A stretch of 64,000 nt of DNA from Clostridiales bacterium (GTDB taxonomy: Bacteria > Bacillota > Clostridia > Oscillospirales > Acutalibacteraceae). The stretch lies in the NCBI GenBank assembly GCA_022801595.1, contig JAAWSO010000002.1, positions 62,001-126,000 of the forward strand, read 5' to 3'. Under the pieces are notes generated by a model. That model had not been told where the DNA came from, searched no databases, and saw only the letters and a list, made by a program, of their open reading frames with translations. The position numbers and the translations under genes were made by a program. Of this stretch, positions 15,675 to 25,008 are shown piece after piece (the first letter of the stretch is position 1; each line of letters starts with the position of its first letter).

Positions 15675-16943
15675 TTAGGATTTATTTTTGGTTTCGGAAG
15701 ACGCCGGGAGATCTGGCTCATGAACCACAATCTGAATCTCAATGGCCCGGCGGAATTCCGCTTTCGTTACCGTCACGGACAAGTTCCGGTAGGTAAAGGT
15801 ATCCCCGATTTCCGGTACCTTGCCCAACTCTTCCATGACCCAGCCGTTGACGGTAGAGCTGTCGTATTCCTGCTCAATGTGGAACAATTCCAGCATTTTA
15901 TCTAGGTTCGCGTTACAGCTAATGGAATAAGAGCCATCTGGATTTTTGATAAATTCTTCCACCACTTCGTCGTATTCGTCCCAGATTTCGCCAACCAGTT
16001 CCTCAAGAATATCCTCCAGGGTTACAATACCCACCGTACCGCCAAATTCATCTACCACAACCGCTAAGTGGGTCTTGTTGTATTGCAGCAAGCGCAGCAG
16101 TTTGGAGATTTTCATCCCTTTGGTAACGATGGTTGCGGTTTTGATAATGCTGGAAAGATCAGAAACGCCATCGGTGAGGGAGCGGTTAAAATCCTTTTCG
16201 TGGATAATGCCGATAATATGGTCGATGTCTTCCTCGTAAACCGGCATTCGGGAGTAGCCATGTTCCCGGAACATAGCGGTTACTTCCTGCATCGAAGCGT
16301 CCTTTTCCACGGCGATAACGTCAACCCGGGGAATCAGAATATCCTCCACGTCCAAGTCGTTGAATTCAATCGCGGAGCGGATCAGAGCGCCTTCGTGTTG
16401 ATCGAATACGCCGTCGCTTTGAACCTCATCCACAATGGTGATTAGCTCCTCTTCTGTGAAAGTGTCGTTGCGGTGGAGATGGAACACCTTGGTCAGAAGC
16501 ATCTTCCACCATTTAAAAAGGAAGTTGACTGGGGTTAGGATCCACACAAAAACTTGCAGGACCGGGGCGGACAGGATCGCGAAGCTTTCTGCCTTCTCCT
16601 TGGCGATACTTTTCGGGGAGATCTCCCCGAAGATCAGCACTACTACCGTCATCACGATAGTTGAAATGGTGACGCCTATATCTCCCAGGTGGTTAGTGAA
16701 AACTACCGTGGCAATGGAGGTCGAAGCGATGTTTACGATGTTGTTGCCCACCAGAATGGTGGAAAGCACCGTATCATAATTTTCGCAGAGCTTCAGAGCG
16801 AGCTTTGCCATTTTTTTGCCGCCGTTGGCCATGTTTTTGAGGCGGATGCGGTTGCAACTGGAAAACGCGGTTTCCGTGGCGGAAAAAAAAGCGGACATGG
16901 CAATCAGGATCACGAGCACGATAATTAACGGTGTACTGTCCAT
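15675..16943 (-). CDS. HlyC/CorC (CNNM)-family divalent-cation transporter
   Basis: A 422-residue membrane protein with the standard order DUF21 (three or four TM helices, residues about 1-180; ATETAFSSCNRIRLKNMA in the first), two CBS domains (about 200-330; DILIPRVDVIAVEKD and HLAVVVDEFGGTVGIVTLED) and a CorC_HlyC domain (about 345-415). Relatives take part in Mg2+ or Co2+ export. The ATG at 16943 has GGAGTG about 14 bases upstream, a weak site. It is monocistronic; the Mrp operon is divergent. Confidence 0.92.
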   Translation of the reverse strand: MDSTPLIIVLVILIAMSAFFSATETAFSSCNRIRLKNMANGGKKMAKLALKLCENYDTVLSTILVGNNIVNIASTSIATVVFTNHLGDIGVTISTIVMTVVVLIFGEISPKSIAKEKAESFAILSAPVLQVFVWILTPVNFLFKWWKMLLTKVFHLHRNDTFTEEELITIVDEVQSDGVFDQHEGALIRSAIEFNDLDVEDILIPRVDVIAVEKDASMQEVTAMFREHGYSRMPVYEEDIDHIIGIIHEKDFNRSLTDGVSDLSSIIKTATIVTKGMKISKLLRLLQYNKTHLAVVVDEFGGTVGIVTLEDILEELVGEIWDEYDEVVEEFIKNPDGSYSISCNANLDKMLELFHIEQEYDSSTVNGWVMEELGKVPEIGDTFTYRNLSVTVTKAEFRRAIEIQIVVHEPDLPASSETKNKS

Positions 16944-17153
16944 AATAGGAAAAAATCACTCCAAATATTAAGATAAAATTTTTTAATTTTATTATTATAG
17001 CATGAGTGTAAATTATTTTCAAGATTTTTGACCGGAAAAGACAGAAAGAAAAAGATGAGAGTTATAGTTTGTTAAAAAATACACAAATCTGTTGTTTTTT
17101 TCAAAAAAAAATGCATGAATTATTGAAAAATGGATAAAAGAACGAAATGGCTA

Positions 17154-17182
17154 TTGACTTTTTGTGAACGATACCGCATAAT
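17154..17182 (+). promoter_or_regulatory. Promoter of the antiporter operon
   Basis: TTGACT (17154-17159), a 17-base spacer and CATAAT (17177-17182). The remaining 388-base gap (16944-17331) is very AT-rich. I see no other conserved structure in it. Confidence 0.6.
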
Positions 17183-17331
17183 TTAATAAAATATACAAAA
17201 TTACCCACGTTGTTATTTCCCACAAGAATAGAGGGGAATTCGGCAGAATATTTCCAAATAAAAGAGATATGGAAGCGGAAATTTTACAAAATATGGCTGG
17301 ATTTTTTAATCCATCGGCATGGAGGTATGGT

Positions 17332-17463
17332 ATGAGAATTTTTCTGAATATTGCAAGTGTTGTGGTGGCATTCGCTGCGATTGCGGGAATTTTATTCCTG
17401 GTATCAGCTCCCATTGGGACAGAATCCGGAGAAGGCACGTCTACCTCTCAAACAGCCCACTAG
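17332..17463 (+). CDS. Small single-pass membrane protein at the head of the antiporter operon
   Basis: Forty-three residues. MRIFLNIASVVVAFAAIAGI starts one transmembrane helix, followed by a short Ser/Thr/Glu/Gly-rich tail. GGAGG (17321-17325) lies six bases before the ATG. It is in the same direction as the Mrp genes and 100 bases before the first. No family is known to me. A small accessory subunit of the antiporter is plausible but unproven. Confidence 0.55.
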   Translation: MRIFLNIASVVVAFAAIAGILFLVSAPIGTESGEGTSTSQTAH

Positions 17464-17564
17464 GCGCTATTTGGCTGTTTCCACATGGAATGGACGCCAA
17501 CATACCTCCGGGACGGAACCAAATAATCAATCCTAATAAATTTTGAACTGTTAGAGGTGATCGC

Positions 17565-18032
17565 ATGTTTTTTGTTTTATTCTTTCTGATTTGGATTGTT
17601 TTCAACGGCAACTTCACCTTGGAAATTGCCCTGTTTGGCATTGTGATTTCCGCAGCGCTCTACCTGTTTGTCTGGAAGGTTATGGGCTATTCCCCGCGCT
17701 ATGACCTGAAAATCCTGAAGAACAGCGGGCGGATTTTGAAATACCTGGTCATTTTGCTTTGGGAAATCATCAAGGCAAATATCGGCGTAATCAAATTGGT
17801 GCTTAATCCAAAGACAAAATTGCAGCCCAAACTGGCTTACTTCACCACAGATCTCAAAGGTTCTGTGAGCAAAACGGTGCTGGCCAATTCCATCACCATC
17901 ACGCCAGGCACGATTATTGTATCAACCGAAGACGACCTGTTTTGTATTCATGCGATGAATGCGGATATGGCGGAGGGGTTGGATGAATCGACCTTTGTTC
18001 ATCAGCTTCGCAAAATGGAGGAGAAGAAATAA
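17565..18032 (+). CDS. mrpE: Mrp/Mbh antiporter subunit E (MnhE/MbhA-like)
   Basis: A 155-residue membrane protein of the MnhE family. It has two N-terminal TM helices and the family stretch GVIKLVLNPKTKLQPKL, followed by ITITPGTIIVSTEDDLFCIH. It is a structural subunit of multisubunit Na+/H+ antiporters, matching MbhA in membrane hydrogenase complexes. First large gene of the operon; its TAA overlaps the next ATG. Confidence 0.92.
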   Translation: MFFVLFFLIWIVFNGNFTLEIALFGIVISAALYLFVWKVMGYSPRYDLKILKNSGRILKYLVILLWEIIKANIGVIKLVLNPKTKLQPKLAYFTTDLKGSVSKTVLANSITITPGTIIVSTEDDLFCIHAMNADMAEGLDESTFVHQLRKMEEKK

Positions 18033-18424
18033 TGTTTCAAGAAACTTCATATTCCCATATTTTTTTCGTTTGCTGTATGATCGGCTTGGCGGTCATCATC
18101 TTTTTCTGCTTGCTCCGCGCAATTCTGGGTCCACGGTTTACAGACCGTGTCATGGCGGCCAATATGATCGGCACCAAAAGCATCGTCTTTGTGTGTATTT
18201 TGGCCGTATTCCTGGAAGAAAGCTTTTTGATTGATGTCGCTTTGATTTACGCTATGCTCAGCTTCTTGGCGGTGGTGGTCTTGTCTAAGATTATTGTGCT
18301 GCGGGAGCGGGTTGCTCGAGAGCGGAAGATCGAAAAGATTAAATTGGAAAAGCTGAAAATTGTCGACCGCAGCCACGAAGAAGGTTCTGTAGAAGGAAAG
18401 GACGAGGAGGTGCCTAAACAATGA
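18032..18424 (+). CDS. mrpF: Mrp/Mbh antiporter subunit F (MnhF/MbhB-like)
   Basis: A 130-residue protein with three TM helices and the MrpF signature FCLLRAILGPRFTDRVMAAN near residues 25-44. A charged cytoplasmic tail of about 40 residues is longer than usual and may dock partner subunits. Start and stop overlap neighbouring genes (TAATG before, ATGA after). Confidence 0.92.
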   Translation: MFQETSYSHIFFVCCMIGLAVIIFFCLLRAILGPRFTDRVMAANMIGTKSIVFVCILAVFLEESFLIDVALIYAMLSFLAVVVLSKIIVLRERVARERKIEKIKLEKLKIVDRSHEEGSVEGKDEEVPKQ

Positions 18425-18747
18425 TGGTTCGTTTTATTATTGCAGCCGTGTTCATCGTAGCAGGTTTGCTGATCTTTGCGATTGCGACCTTCGGCGTGTT
18501 CCGGTTCCGCTATGTGCTCAACCGAATGCACATTGCCGCCCAGAGTGATACTTTGGGCCTTCTGCTGTGTTTGGTTGGCGTAATGATCCTGACGGGATTC
18601 ACCTTTGCCACCTTAAAGGTAATTTTGGTCATTGCGTTTTTCTGGGCAGCCAGCCCGCTATCCGCCCACCTCATCGCCAGGTCGGAGTTATCCGCCCATG
18701 CCGAGGAGGATATGGAGCAATTTGGAGTGGAGGATTTGGACAAATGA
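18421..18747 (+). CDS. mrpG: Mrp/Mbh antiporter subunit G (MnhG/MbhC-like)
   Basis: A 108-residue protein with three TM helices and the MnhG pattern ATFGVFRFRYVLNRMHIAAQ SDTLG. The start has two adjacent ATG codons (18421, 18424) behind GAGGAGGTG; either is possible. The stop overlaps the start of the next gene (ATGA at 18744). Confidence 0.9.
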   Translation: MMVRFIIAAVFIVAGLLIFAIATFGVFRFRYVLNRMHIAAQSDTLGLLLCLVGVMILTGFTFATLKVILVIAFFWAASPLSAHLIARSELSAHAEEDMEQFGVEDLDK

Positions 18748-19040
18748 TTATTTTGGAATGGGTTTTATTAATATTTCTGATTGTTTGTGCGATTGCCGCC
18801 ACCGTATCCAAACGGTTGATTACTACCGTGCTGATCTTCATGTCTTATAGTGTCGTCATGTCGATCATTTGGGTTCTGTTAGAGTCACCGGACTTGGCCG
18901 GCACCGAGGCCGCCGTTGGCGCAGGCGTTACCAGCATTTTATTCTTCGTTACTTTAAAGAAAGTCGGAGCGCTTCGTTGGGGTGACAACAACATCCTGGA
19001 AGAGCATGCGATTAACGTAAAGAGGAGAGACAATGAGTAA
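18744..19040 (+). CDS. MbhD-like subunit (DUF4040; MrpA C-terminal equivalent)
   Basis: A 98-residue protein with three TM helices and the MbhD signature ESPDLAGTEAAVGAGVTSIL near residues 47-66. In Mrp systems this region is the C-terminal part of MrpA; in Mbh-type operons it is a separate gene, as here. It overlaps the preceding and following genes by a few bases. Confidence 0.87.
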   Translation: MIILEWVLLIFLIVCAIAATVSKRLITTVLIFMSYSVVMSIIWVLLESPDLAGTEAAVGAGVTSILFFVTLKKVGALRWGDNNILEEHAINVKRRDNE

Positions 19041-19977
19041 TTCAAACAACACCAATCGAAAATCGCAAAAACCTTGGGAAAAGTTTATTTGCTGGGTAAA
19101 CGGTGACACAGTTCTCGAGGATGGTCCACGGAAGCCGGAAGAGATTCCGGATGGGCGGAAAGTAACGGTGCACAGCGAAGAAAATACGATTGAAGGCACT
19201 CCCCTGAGCCATATCCGAAAGTTTCGGAAGTTCTATATTGCAGCGTCCATTGTAATTTGCTGCGCATTCATCGGCCTTATGCTGTTTACTACCAGTCAGA
19301 TGCCTCCCTTTGGCGCAGTGGACGTTCCCACCAATAACGAAGTGGCGGAAAAGTACATCATTGACGGTGTGAAAGACACTGGTGCGGTTAACATTGTGGC
19401 CAGTATGATTCTGGATTACCGCGCATTTGATACCCTGGGTGAATCCACCGTGCTGTTTACCGCAGTTATGAGCGTGATTATCCTTCTGCGCAAGGATAAG
19501 GACCATGTAAATGACGAAGAGGATCTGCGGATTCTAGAAGAACACCGGATTCTGGAAGAGCGGCCTAACGTGGTACTGAAAACGGTAGGGTTTCTGTTGG
19601 TTCCGTTTATTTTCCTATTTGGTATTTATGTGGTGCTCAACGGCCACATCTCGCCTGGAGGAGGCTTTTCAGGAGGCGCGATTTTGGGCGCGGGCCTGAT
19701 TTTGTATGCCAATGCTTTTGGTTTCAGCAAACTGCGGAAATTCTTTAACTTTAAAGTCTTTACCGCTTTTACCAGCGGGCCGCTTCTGGTGTATGCCGGA
19801 TTGAAAACGTATTCGTTCTACACGGGAGCTAACCATATTGAAAGCATCATTCCCACTGGAACCCCAGGTGCCATTCTCAGCGGCAGCTTGATCCTTCCGC
19901 TGAACATTTGCGTAGGAATGATCGTTGCCTGCACCATGTTTGGCTTCTATTCCTTATTCTCGAAAGGAGAGATCTAA
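19033..19977 (+). CDS. MbhE-MrpB fused antiporter subunit
   Basis: A 314-residue protein. A polar N-terminus of about 60 residues is followed by an MbhE-like part (TM helix plus LDYRAFDTLGESTVLFTA near residue 125) and then an MnhB/MbhF domain, with SPGGGFSGGAILGAGLIL near residues 211-228. The usual separate MbhE and MbhF/MrpB genes are joined here. It starts inside the end of the MbhD-like gene. Confidence 0.85.
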   Translation: MSNSNNTNRKSQKPWEKFICWVNGDTVLEDGPRKPEEIPDGRKVTVHSEENTIEGTPLSHIRKFRKFYIAASIVICCAFIGLMLFTTSQMPPFGAVDVPTNNEVAEKYIIDGVKDTGAVNIVASMILDYRAFDTLGESTVLFTAVMSVIILLRKDKDHVNDEEDLRILEEHRILEERPNVVLKTVGFLLVPFIFLFGIYVVLNGHISPGGGFSGGAILGAGLILYANAFGFSKLRKFFNFKVFTAFTSGPLLVYAGLKTYSFYTGANHIESIIPTGTPGAILSGSLILPLNICVGMIVACTMFGFYSLFSKGEI

Positions 19978-19980
19978 CCG

Positions 19981-20361
19981 ATGGCGGATTTTATTATGAA
20001 TCACTACTATGAAATTGCAGCGATCATTTTGTTCGGCATTGGTTTTATGACCCTGCTCCTTCATAGTAACCTTATTAAGAAAGTCGTGGGACTGAACATT
20101 ATGGACACGGCGATCTATCTGTTCCTAGCATCCAGAGGTTTTATTGAAGGGCGGGAAGCGCCGCTGCTCATTGGCACCTCCGTGTCGGAATCTGGGGTTT
20201 ACATTAACCCTATTCCAGCAGGTCTGGTATTGACCGGTATCGTTGTTTCCGTGAGTGTTACTGCGTTTTCCCTGGCCTTGATTCAGCGTTTATACAAAAA
20301 GTATCACACCCTGAACCTGGATGAAATTTTACTCCTTGCAAAAAAGGAGGCTAAAAAATAA
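19981..20361 (+). CDS. mrpC: Mrp/Mbh antiporter subunit C (NuoK-like)
   Basis: A 126-residue, three-helix NuoK/MnhC-family subunit. Family marks are HSNLIKKVVGLNIMDTAIYL near residue 28 and NPIPAGLVLTGIVVSVSVTA near residue 80. A good GGAGAG site precedes the ATG. Its stop overlaps the next start (TAATG). Confidence 0.92.
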   Translation: MADFIMNHYYEIAAIILFGIGFMTLLLHSNLIKKVVGLNIMDTAIYLFLASRGFIEGREAPLLIGTSVSESGVYINPIPAGLVLTGIVVSVSVTAFSLALIQRLYKKYHTLNLDEILLLAKKEAKK

Positions 20362-21974
20362 TGCACGAGATTCCTTTTGTTTATAACTTTCCCTTTTTCT
20401 GCATTATCCTGACCATGGTTGGCGGTGTGATCATGCCGTTTGTCCGAAATGGCTGGCTGGCGCAGAAAATTAACATGGCGATCATCGCCATTGTCGGCGG
20501 CCTGAATGTGGCGCTGCTGTGCACCTTGCTGGCCAACGGTGGGGAAAGCGTGACTTATATGATGGGCCACTTCCCGGCTCCGTTCGGCAACGAAATCCGA
20601 TTCGGCCCCTTAGAAGCCATCATGGCCATCAGCTTCTGTCTGGTGATGGGGATGTCTATTCTGGGCGGCCTCAAGGATATCTACCATGATATCCGTCCGG
20701 GTAAACAAAATCTGTATTTCTTGATGATTAATCTGCTGCTTTGCTCGCTGCTGGCTTTGATCTACACCAACGATATGTTTACCGCTTACGTCTTTATTGA
20801 AATCAATACCTTGGTGGCCTGCGCCATTGTTATGTCTAAGGATTCCGGTGAGACCATTGTGGCCACCATCCGTTACTTGATTATGAGCCTGTTGGGTTCG
20901 GGATTGTTCCTGATGGGTCTTTCCATGCTTTATGGCATCACTGGGCATCTGCTGATGGTGCCGCTGCAGGATTCCATCAAGGAGATGGTTGCTTCCGGTC
21001 AATATGCGATTCCACTAACTGTGGTGGTTGGTCTGGTTTCTTTGGGTATCGCCATCAAAAGCGCGCTATATCCTTTCCATTCCTGGCTGCCAGGGGCCCA
21101 CGGGTCGGCGACCACCTCATCGAGTGCGATCTTATCCGGCCTGGTGCTGAAAGGATATATCATCCTTCTGATTAAAATGGTATACCGGGTATTTACGCCG
21201 GAAATCCTGGCTGAGCTGCAAATTACCAATGTTCTGCTGGTATTCGGTGTTGCTGGCATGATTATGGGTTCGGTCAAGGCGCTGAAGGAACGTCACATCA
21301 AGCGGATGATCGCGTATTCCTCGGTGGCTCAGATCGGCTATATTTTCATGGGAATCGGCCTTGGCTCCACAGTGGGAATTGTAGCCTCCTGCTTCCATAT
21401 TCTCGCCCATGCTTTTACCAAGCCAATGCTGTTCTGCTCTGCCGGCGGCCTAGTGGACGCTGCTGGGCACCAGTATGAATTTAAAAAGCTGCGGGGGACG
21501 GCTCTAAAAAATCCCTTGGCAGGAATCGCCTTTACCATTGGTTCCCTTTCCATGATCGGCATTCCGCTGCTGGCCGGCTTCCCGCCGAAGCTTTACTTCT
21601 CAACAGGAGCTATTCAAGGGAACTGGTTCCAACTGGGCGTGGTACTCACAGCTCTGGCGGTCAGTACCGTTTTGAACGCCTTGTATTATCTTCCAGCAGT
21701 AATTAACATGTGGACCCCAAAGAAAAGTCAAGAAACCTCTCATGGCGACGCTCATGGAGATGCGCATGACGCCCATGGCGATGCTCACGGCCATGCTGAT
21801 GAGCTTGCGGCTGTGGAAGAACACGAAGACGAGCACGAAGAGACCCACGAGAAGCCACGCATTACCGTAAGTTTTGTGGTTTCGATGGTCATCTTTATTG
21901 CTAGTAACTTCGCATTGGGCATTTTCTATGAACCGATTATCAACATCATCCAACAGGGCGTTAGTGTTCTGTGA
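20361..21974 (+). CDS. NuoN/MrpD-type ion-translocating subunit with His-rich loop
   Basis: A 537-residue antiporter-like subunit with about 14 TM helices. Proton-path residues are visible: glutamate in FIEINTLVACAIV (TM5) and lysines in AIKSALYPFHSWLPG (TM7) and LVLKGYIILLIK (TM8). Between the last two helices is a loop of about 45 residues very rich in His, Asp, Glu and Ala (repeating GDAH units), about 21730-21860, unusual for the family and able to bind metal. First of four paralogous antiporter subunits in a row. Confidence 0.9.
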   Translation: MHEIPFVYNFPFFCIILTMVGGVIMPFVRNGWLAQKINMAIIAIVGGLNVALLCTLLANGGESVTYMMGHFPAPFGNEIRFGPLEAIMAISFCLVMGMSILGGLKDIYHDIRPGKQNLYFLMINLLLCSLLALIYTNDMFTAYVFIEINTLVACAIVMSKDSGETIVATIRYLIMSLLGSGLFLMGLSMLYGITGHLLMVPLQDSIKEMVASGQYAIPLTVVVGLVSLGIAIKSALYPFHSWLPGAHGSATTSSSAILSGLVLKGYIILLIKMVYRVFTPEILAELQITNVLLVFGVAGMIMGSVKALKERHIKRMIAYSSVAQIGYIFMGIGLGSTVGIVASCFHILAHAFTKPMLFCSAGGLVDAAGHQYEFKKLRGTALKNPLAGIAFTIGSLSMIGIPLLAGFPPKLYFSTGAIQGNWFQLGVVLTALAVSTVLNALYYLPAVINMWTPKKSQETSHGDAHGDAHDAHGDAHGHADELAAVEEHEDEHEETHEKPRITVSFVVSMVIFIASNFALGIFYEPIINIIQQGVSVL

Positions 21975-22017
21975 GGATGGGATCCATTAATATGAGAAAT
22001 AGTGAGGTGATTTGACG

Positions 22018-23484
22018 GTGGGTATCCTGTTATTAATCCCGATTTTGTTCCCCATGCTGGCGGGCATCCCGGTTTTCTGGATCCATGACAAAAAGATCCG
22101 GAGGATTTATGTGTCCATCATGGTGGTCATAAACGCGCTCATTGTCTATGGGTTTGCGTTTCTGCCGGATACAAGCCTGACCGTCTGGACGATAACCGAT
22201 AACCTAGCGGTGAAGTTCCAGCAGGATGGACTGTCAAGGTTTTTCTCCTGCTTGATTGCGTCGGTTTGGGCGCTGGTTACATTCTATGCGTTTGAATATA
22301 TCCAGCACGAAGGCGCAGAAGAACGGTATTTGGCTATTTATACCATGACGATGGGCGTGCTCATCGGGCTTTCCTATTCTGCAAACTTGGCGACCCTTTA
22401 TATGTTCTACGAATTGATGACCTTTATCACCGTACCGCTGGTCATTCATTCCCGCACCAAAGAGGCCATTTCAGCCGGCCTCAAATATTTGGGCTTCTCC
22501 GTATTCGGAGCGGGCTTGGCGCTGATTGGATTTTTCTTCCTGCAAAGTTTCAGTGTGGCCGACATTACCTTTATGCCGGGCGGTATCCTGGATATGGCCA
22601 AGGTAGCTGGGAATGAAGGCGCTGTTTTGGCAGTAACCTTCGTTACCGTTATTGGCTTTGGCTGTAAAGCGGGTATGCTTCCTCTCCAGGCTTGGCTGCC
22701 CACGGCTCACCCAGTCGCTCCGGCCCCAGCTTCCGCTGTACTCTCTGGTATCATCACCAAGGGCGGCGTGCTGGCGATTATCCGGGTGGTCTACTATATG
22801 GTAGGCCCAGATATGCTCCGCGGCACTTGGGTGCAGTACACGCTCCTGATCCTGGCCATGTGTACCGTATTTGTCGGTTCCATGCTGGCATTCAAAGAAA
22901 AGCTGCTCAAAAAGCGGCTGGCCTATTCGTCAGTCAGCCAGGTGTCCTATGTGCTGTTCGGTTTGTTCCTGCTGACGCCGGAAGGCTTCTTGGGCGCTCT
23001 GCTCCAGGTGGTGTTCCACGCCGTTGCCAAGAACATCCTGTTCCTTAGTGCAGGCTCCATTATCTATATGACACACAAGACCCGTGTGGATGAGCTGCGG
23101 GGAATCGGCAAACAAATGCCGATTGTCATGTGGTGTTTCACCCTGGCATCCCTGTCGCTCATTGGTATTCCTCCCGCAAGCGGATTTTTCAGCAAGTGGT
23201 TCCTGGCTACCGGTGCCATTACGCCGGAATTTGGAGCCCTTGGTTATGTGGGCGCGGCAACCTTGATGGTAAGTGCGCTGCTGACCGCAGGCTATCTGCT
23301 TCCGATCATCAAGGATGCGTTCTTCCCCGGCAAGGATTTCGATTATCCTCGCCTGAAGAAAAAAGAACCCAGCCCGTTGATGACGGTTCCATTGATTATT
23401 TTATCCGTCGCAGTTATTGGTTTGGGCATGTTCCCAAACGGCCTGGTTTTGGCAATCAACAATATTTGCGGCGCTATCCTTTAG
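22018..23484 (+). CDS. NuoM/NuoN-type ion-translocating subunit (second)
   Basis: A 488-residue antiporter-like subunit with about 14 TM helices. It keeps glutamate in FYELMTFITVPLVIHS, lysine in CKAGMLPLQAWLP, lysine in IITKGGVLAIIRVVYY, and lysine in HAVAKNILFLSAG. The start is most likely GTG at 22018, seven bases after GAGGTGA; TTG at 22012 is too close to it. It is paralogous to the neighbours on both sides. Confidence 0.9.
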   Translation: MGILLLIPILFPMLAGIPVFWIHDKKIRRIYVSIMVVINALIVYGFAFLPDTSLTVWTITDNLAVKFQQDGLSRFFSCLIASVWALVTFYAFEYIQHEGAEERYLAIYTMTMGVLIGLSYSANLATLYMFYELMTFITVPLVIHSRTKEAISAGLKYLGFSVFGAGLALIGFFFLQSFSVADITFMPGGILDMAKVAGNEGAVLAVTFVTVIGFGCKAGMLPLQAWLPTAHPVAPAPASAVLSGIITKGGVLAIIRVVYYMVGPDMLRGTWVQYTLLILAMCTVFVGSMLAFKEKLLKKRLAYSSVSQVSYVLFGLFLLTPEGFLGALLQVVFHAVAKNILFLSAGSIIYMTHKTRVDELRGIGKQMPIVMWCFTLASLSLIGIPPASGFFSKWFLATGAITPEFGALGYVGAATLMVSALLTAGYLLPIIKDAFFPGKDFDYPRLKKKEPSPLMTVPLIILSVAVIGLGMFPNGLVLAINNICGAIL

Positions 23485-23523
23485 CCGTATGAAACATCTG
23501 AAATGAGGGGGGAAACCATTCCT

Positions 23524-24999
23524 ATGTCTTTTTTGTTATGTATCCCAATTATCCTTCCGATTCTCGGTGGTCTAGGTCTGCTGATTGCAAAATTTAAAGA
23601 ACGCATCAAGCGGCAAATTTATGTGGCGAGTATTATTATCGTCGATATGATTTTATCGTTGATCTTTATTTTTACCGTGCCCGATCAGAAGTTTACTCTG
23701 GTGCAGTTTACGGATACCATCAGTATTACGTTAAAAGTAGACGGAATGTCCACGATATTCGGAATGATTGTTTCGATCCTGTGGGTTGTTGCAACCTTCT
23801 ATTCCTTCGAGTATATGAAGCATGAAGGAAAAGAAAATAAATTCTTCGGCTTCTTCACTATGTCTATGGGCGTGGTCATGGGAATTGCCTTCTCGGCAAA
23901 CCTGATTACCATGTACCTGTTCTATGAGCTGCTCACCGTGGCGACATTGCCCTTGGTTATGCACTCCATGGACCAAAAAGCAAGCTCCGCTGGTAGGAAA
24001 TATGTGATCTATTCCATCACCGGCGCGTCCTTTGGCTTTGTTGCCATCATGCTGCTGATGAACTACGGCGTTTCCTTGGATTTTGTTTACGGCGGTATCC
24101 TGGATATGGCCAAGGTTGGCGGGATGGAGCATCTGATGCTGGCCGCTTTTATTCTGGCATTCTTCGGTTTTGGCGTCAAAGCGGCGATCTTCCCGTTTTA
24201 TTCCTGGTTGCCAAGTGCTGGCGTTGCTCCGACTCCGGTATCGGCATTGCTCCATGCGGTGGCGGTGGTAAACGCTGGTATCTTTGCGATCACCCGTGTG
24301 ATTTACTACAGCTTCGGCGCGGATTTCCTGCGCGGCTCTTGGGCCCAAACCGTCGTTATGGTGGCGACGATTATCACGATTGTATTCGGTTCCTCCATGG
24401 CGCTGCGTACCAAACACATCAAGCGACGGCTGGCGTACTCTACGGTCAGTAACCTGTCGTATATGTTGTTCAGCCTGACGCTGATGACCCCGGCCGGCAT
24501 GGTCGGCGGTTTGACCCACATGTTGTTCCACTCGGTTTTGAAAATCACCTTGTTCTTCGTGGCAGGCGCGATCATCTACAAAACTGGCCGGGAATATGTG
24601 GATGAAATTGAAGGATTTGGCCGTTCCATGCCGATTACCATGGTCTGCTTTACCATCTGCTCATTAGGGCTGATTGGCCTTCCGCCGCTCATGGGCTTTA
24701 CCAGCAAATGGACCATTGCCAGCGCGGCGGTAGAAAGTGGAAACCCGCTTTCTTACGCTGGAATCGGGGCGTTGATTGTGTCCGCCCTGCTGACCACCCT
24801 GTATTTGATGATTATTGTCATCAAAGCATACTTCCCGGGCAAAGATTTGGATGTGAAAACGCTGAATAAGGACGTCAAGGACCCCAATATGCTTATGACT
24901 ATTCCGATGATCGCCTTGACTGCTGTGTCTATTATTATTGGTGTGTATCCAACTCCATTTATCAGTGTATTCGAAACGATTGCAAATGGGCTATTTTAA
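23524..24999 (+). CDS. NuoM/NuoL-type ion-translocating subunit (third)
   Basis: A 491-residue antiporter-like subunit. The TM5 glutamate (FYELLTVATLPLVMHS), the TM7 lysine (VKAAIFPFYSWLPSAG) and a late lysine (HSVLKITLFFVAG) are present. The TM8 lysine common in this family reads asparagine (AVAVVNAGIFAITRVIYY). The ATG at 23524 follows GAGGGGGG by eleven bases. Close similarity to the second subunit points to gene duplication. Confidence 0.9.
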   Translation: MSFLLCIPIILPILGGLGLLIAKFKERIKRQIYVASIIIVDMILSLIFIFTVPDQKFTLVQFTDTISITLKVDGMSTIFGMIVSILWVVATFYSFEYMKHEGKENKFFGFFTMSMGVVMGIAFSANLITMYLFYELLTVATLPLVMHSMDQKASSAGRKYVIYSITGASFGFVAIMLLMNYGVSLDFVYGGILDMAKVGGMEHLMLAAFILAFFGFGVKAAIFPFYSWLPSAGVAPTPVSALLHAVAVVNAGIFAITRVIYYSFGADFLRGSWAQTVVMVATIITIVFGSSMALRTKHIKRRLAYSTVSNLSYMLFSLTLMTPAGMVGGLTHMLFHSVLKITLFFVAGAIIYKTGREYVDEIEGFGRSMPITMVCFTICSLGLIGLPPLMGFTSKWTIASAAVESGNPLSYAGIGALIVSALLTTLYLMIIVIKAYFPGKDLDVKTLNKDVKDPNMLMTIPMIALTAVSIIIGVYPTPFISVFETIANGLF

Positions 25000-25008
25000 C
25001 AGAAGGAG

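Noticed and set aside
17183..17331. Riboswitch in the antiporter operon leader
   Set aside because: No conserved aptamer pattern could be seen in this AT-rich leader.
17452..17479. ACAGCC/GGCTGT hairpin between the 43-residue gene and mrpE
   Set aside because: Short stem, no T-run; not called a terminator.
23731..24531. 266-codon minus-strand frame inside the third antiporter subunit
   Set aside because: His/Gln-rich translation typical of an antisense read of membrane-protein codons.
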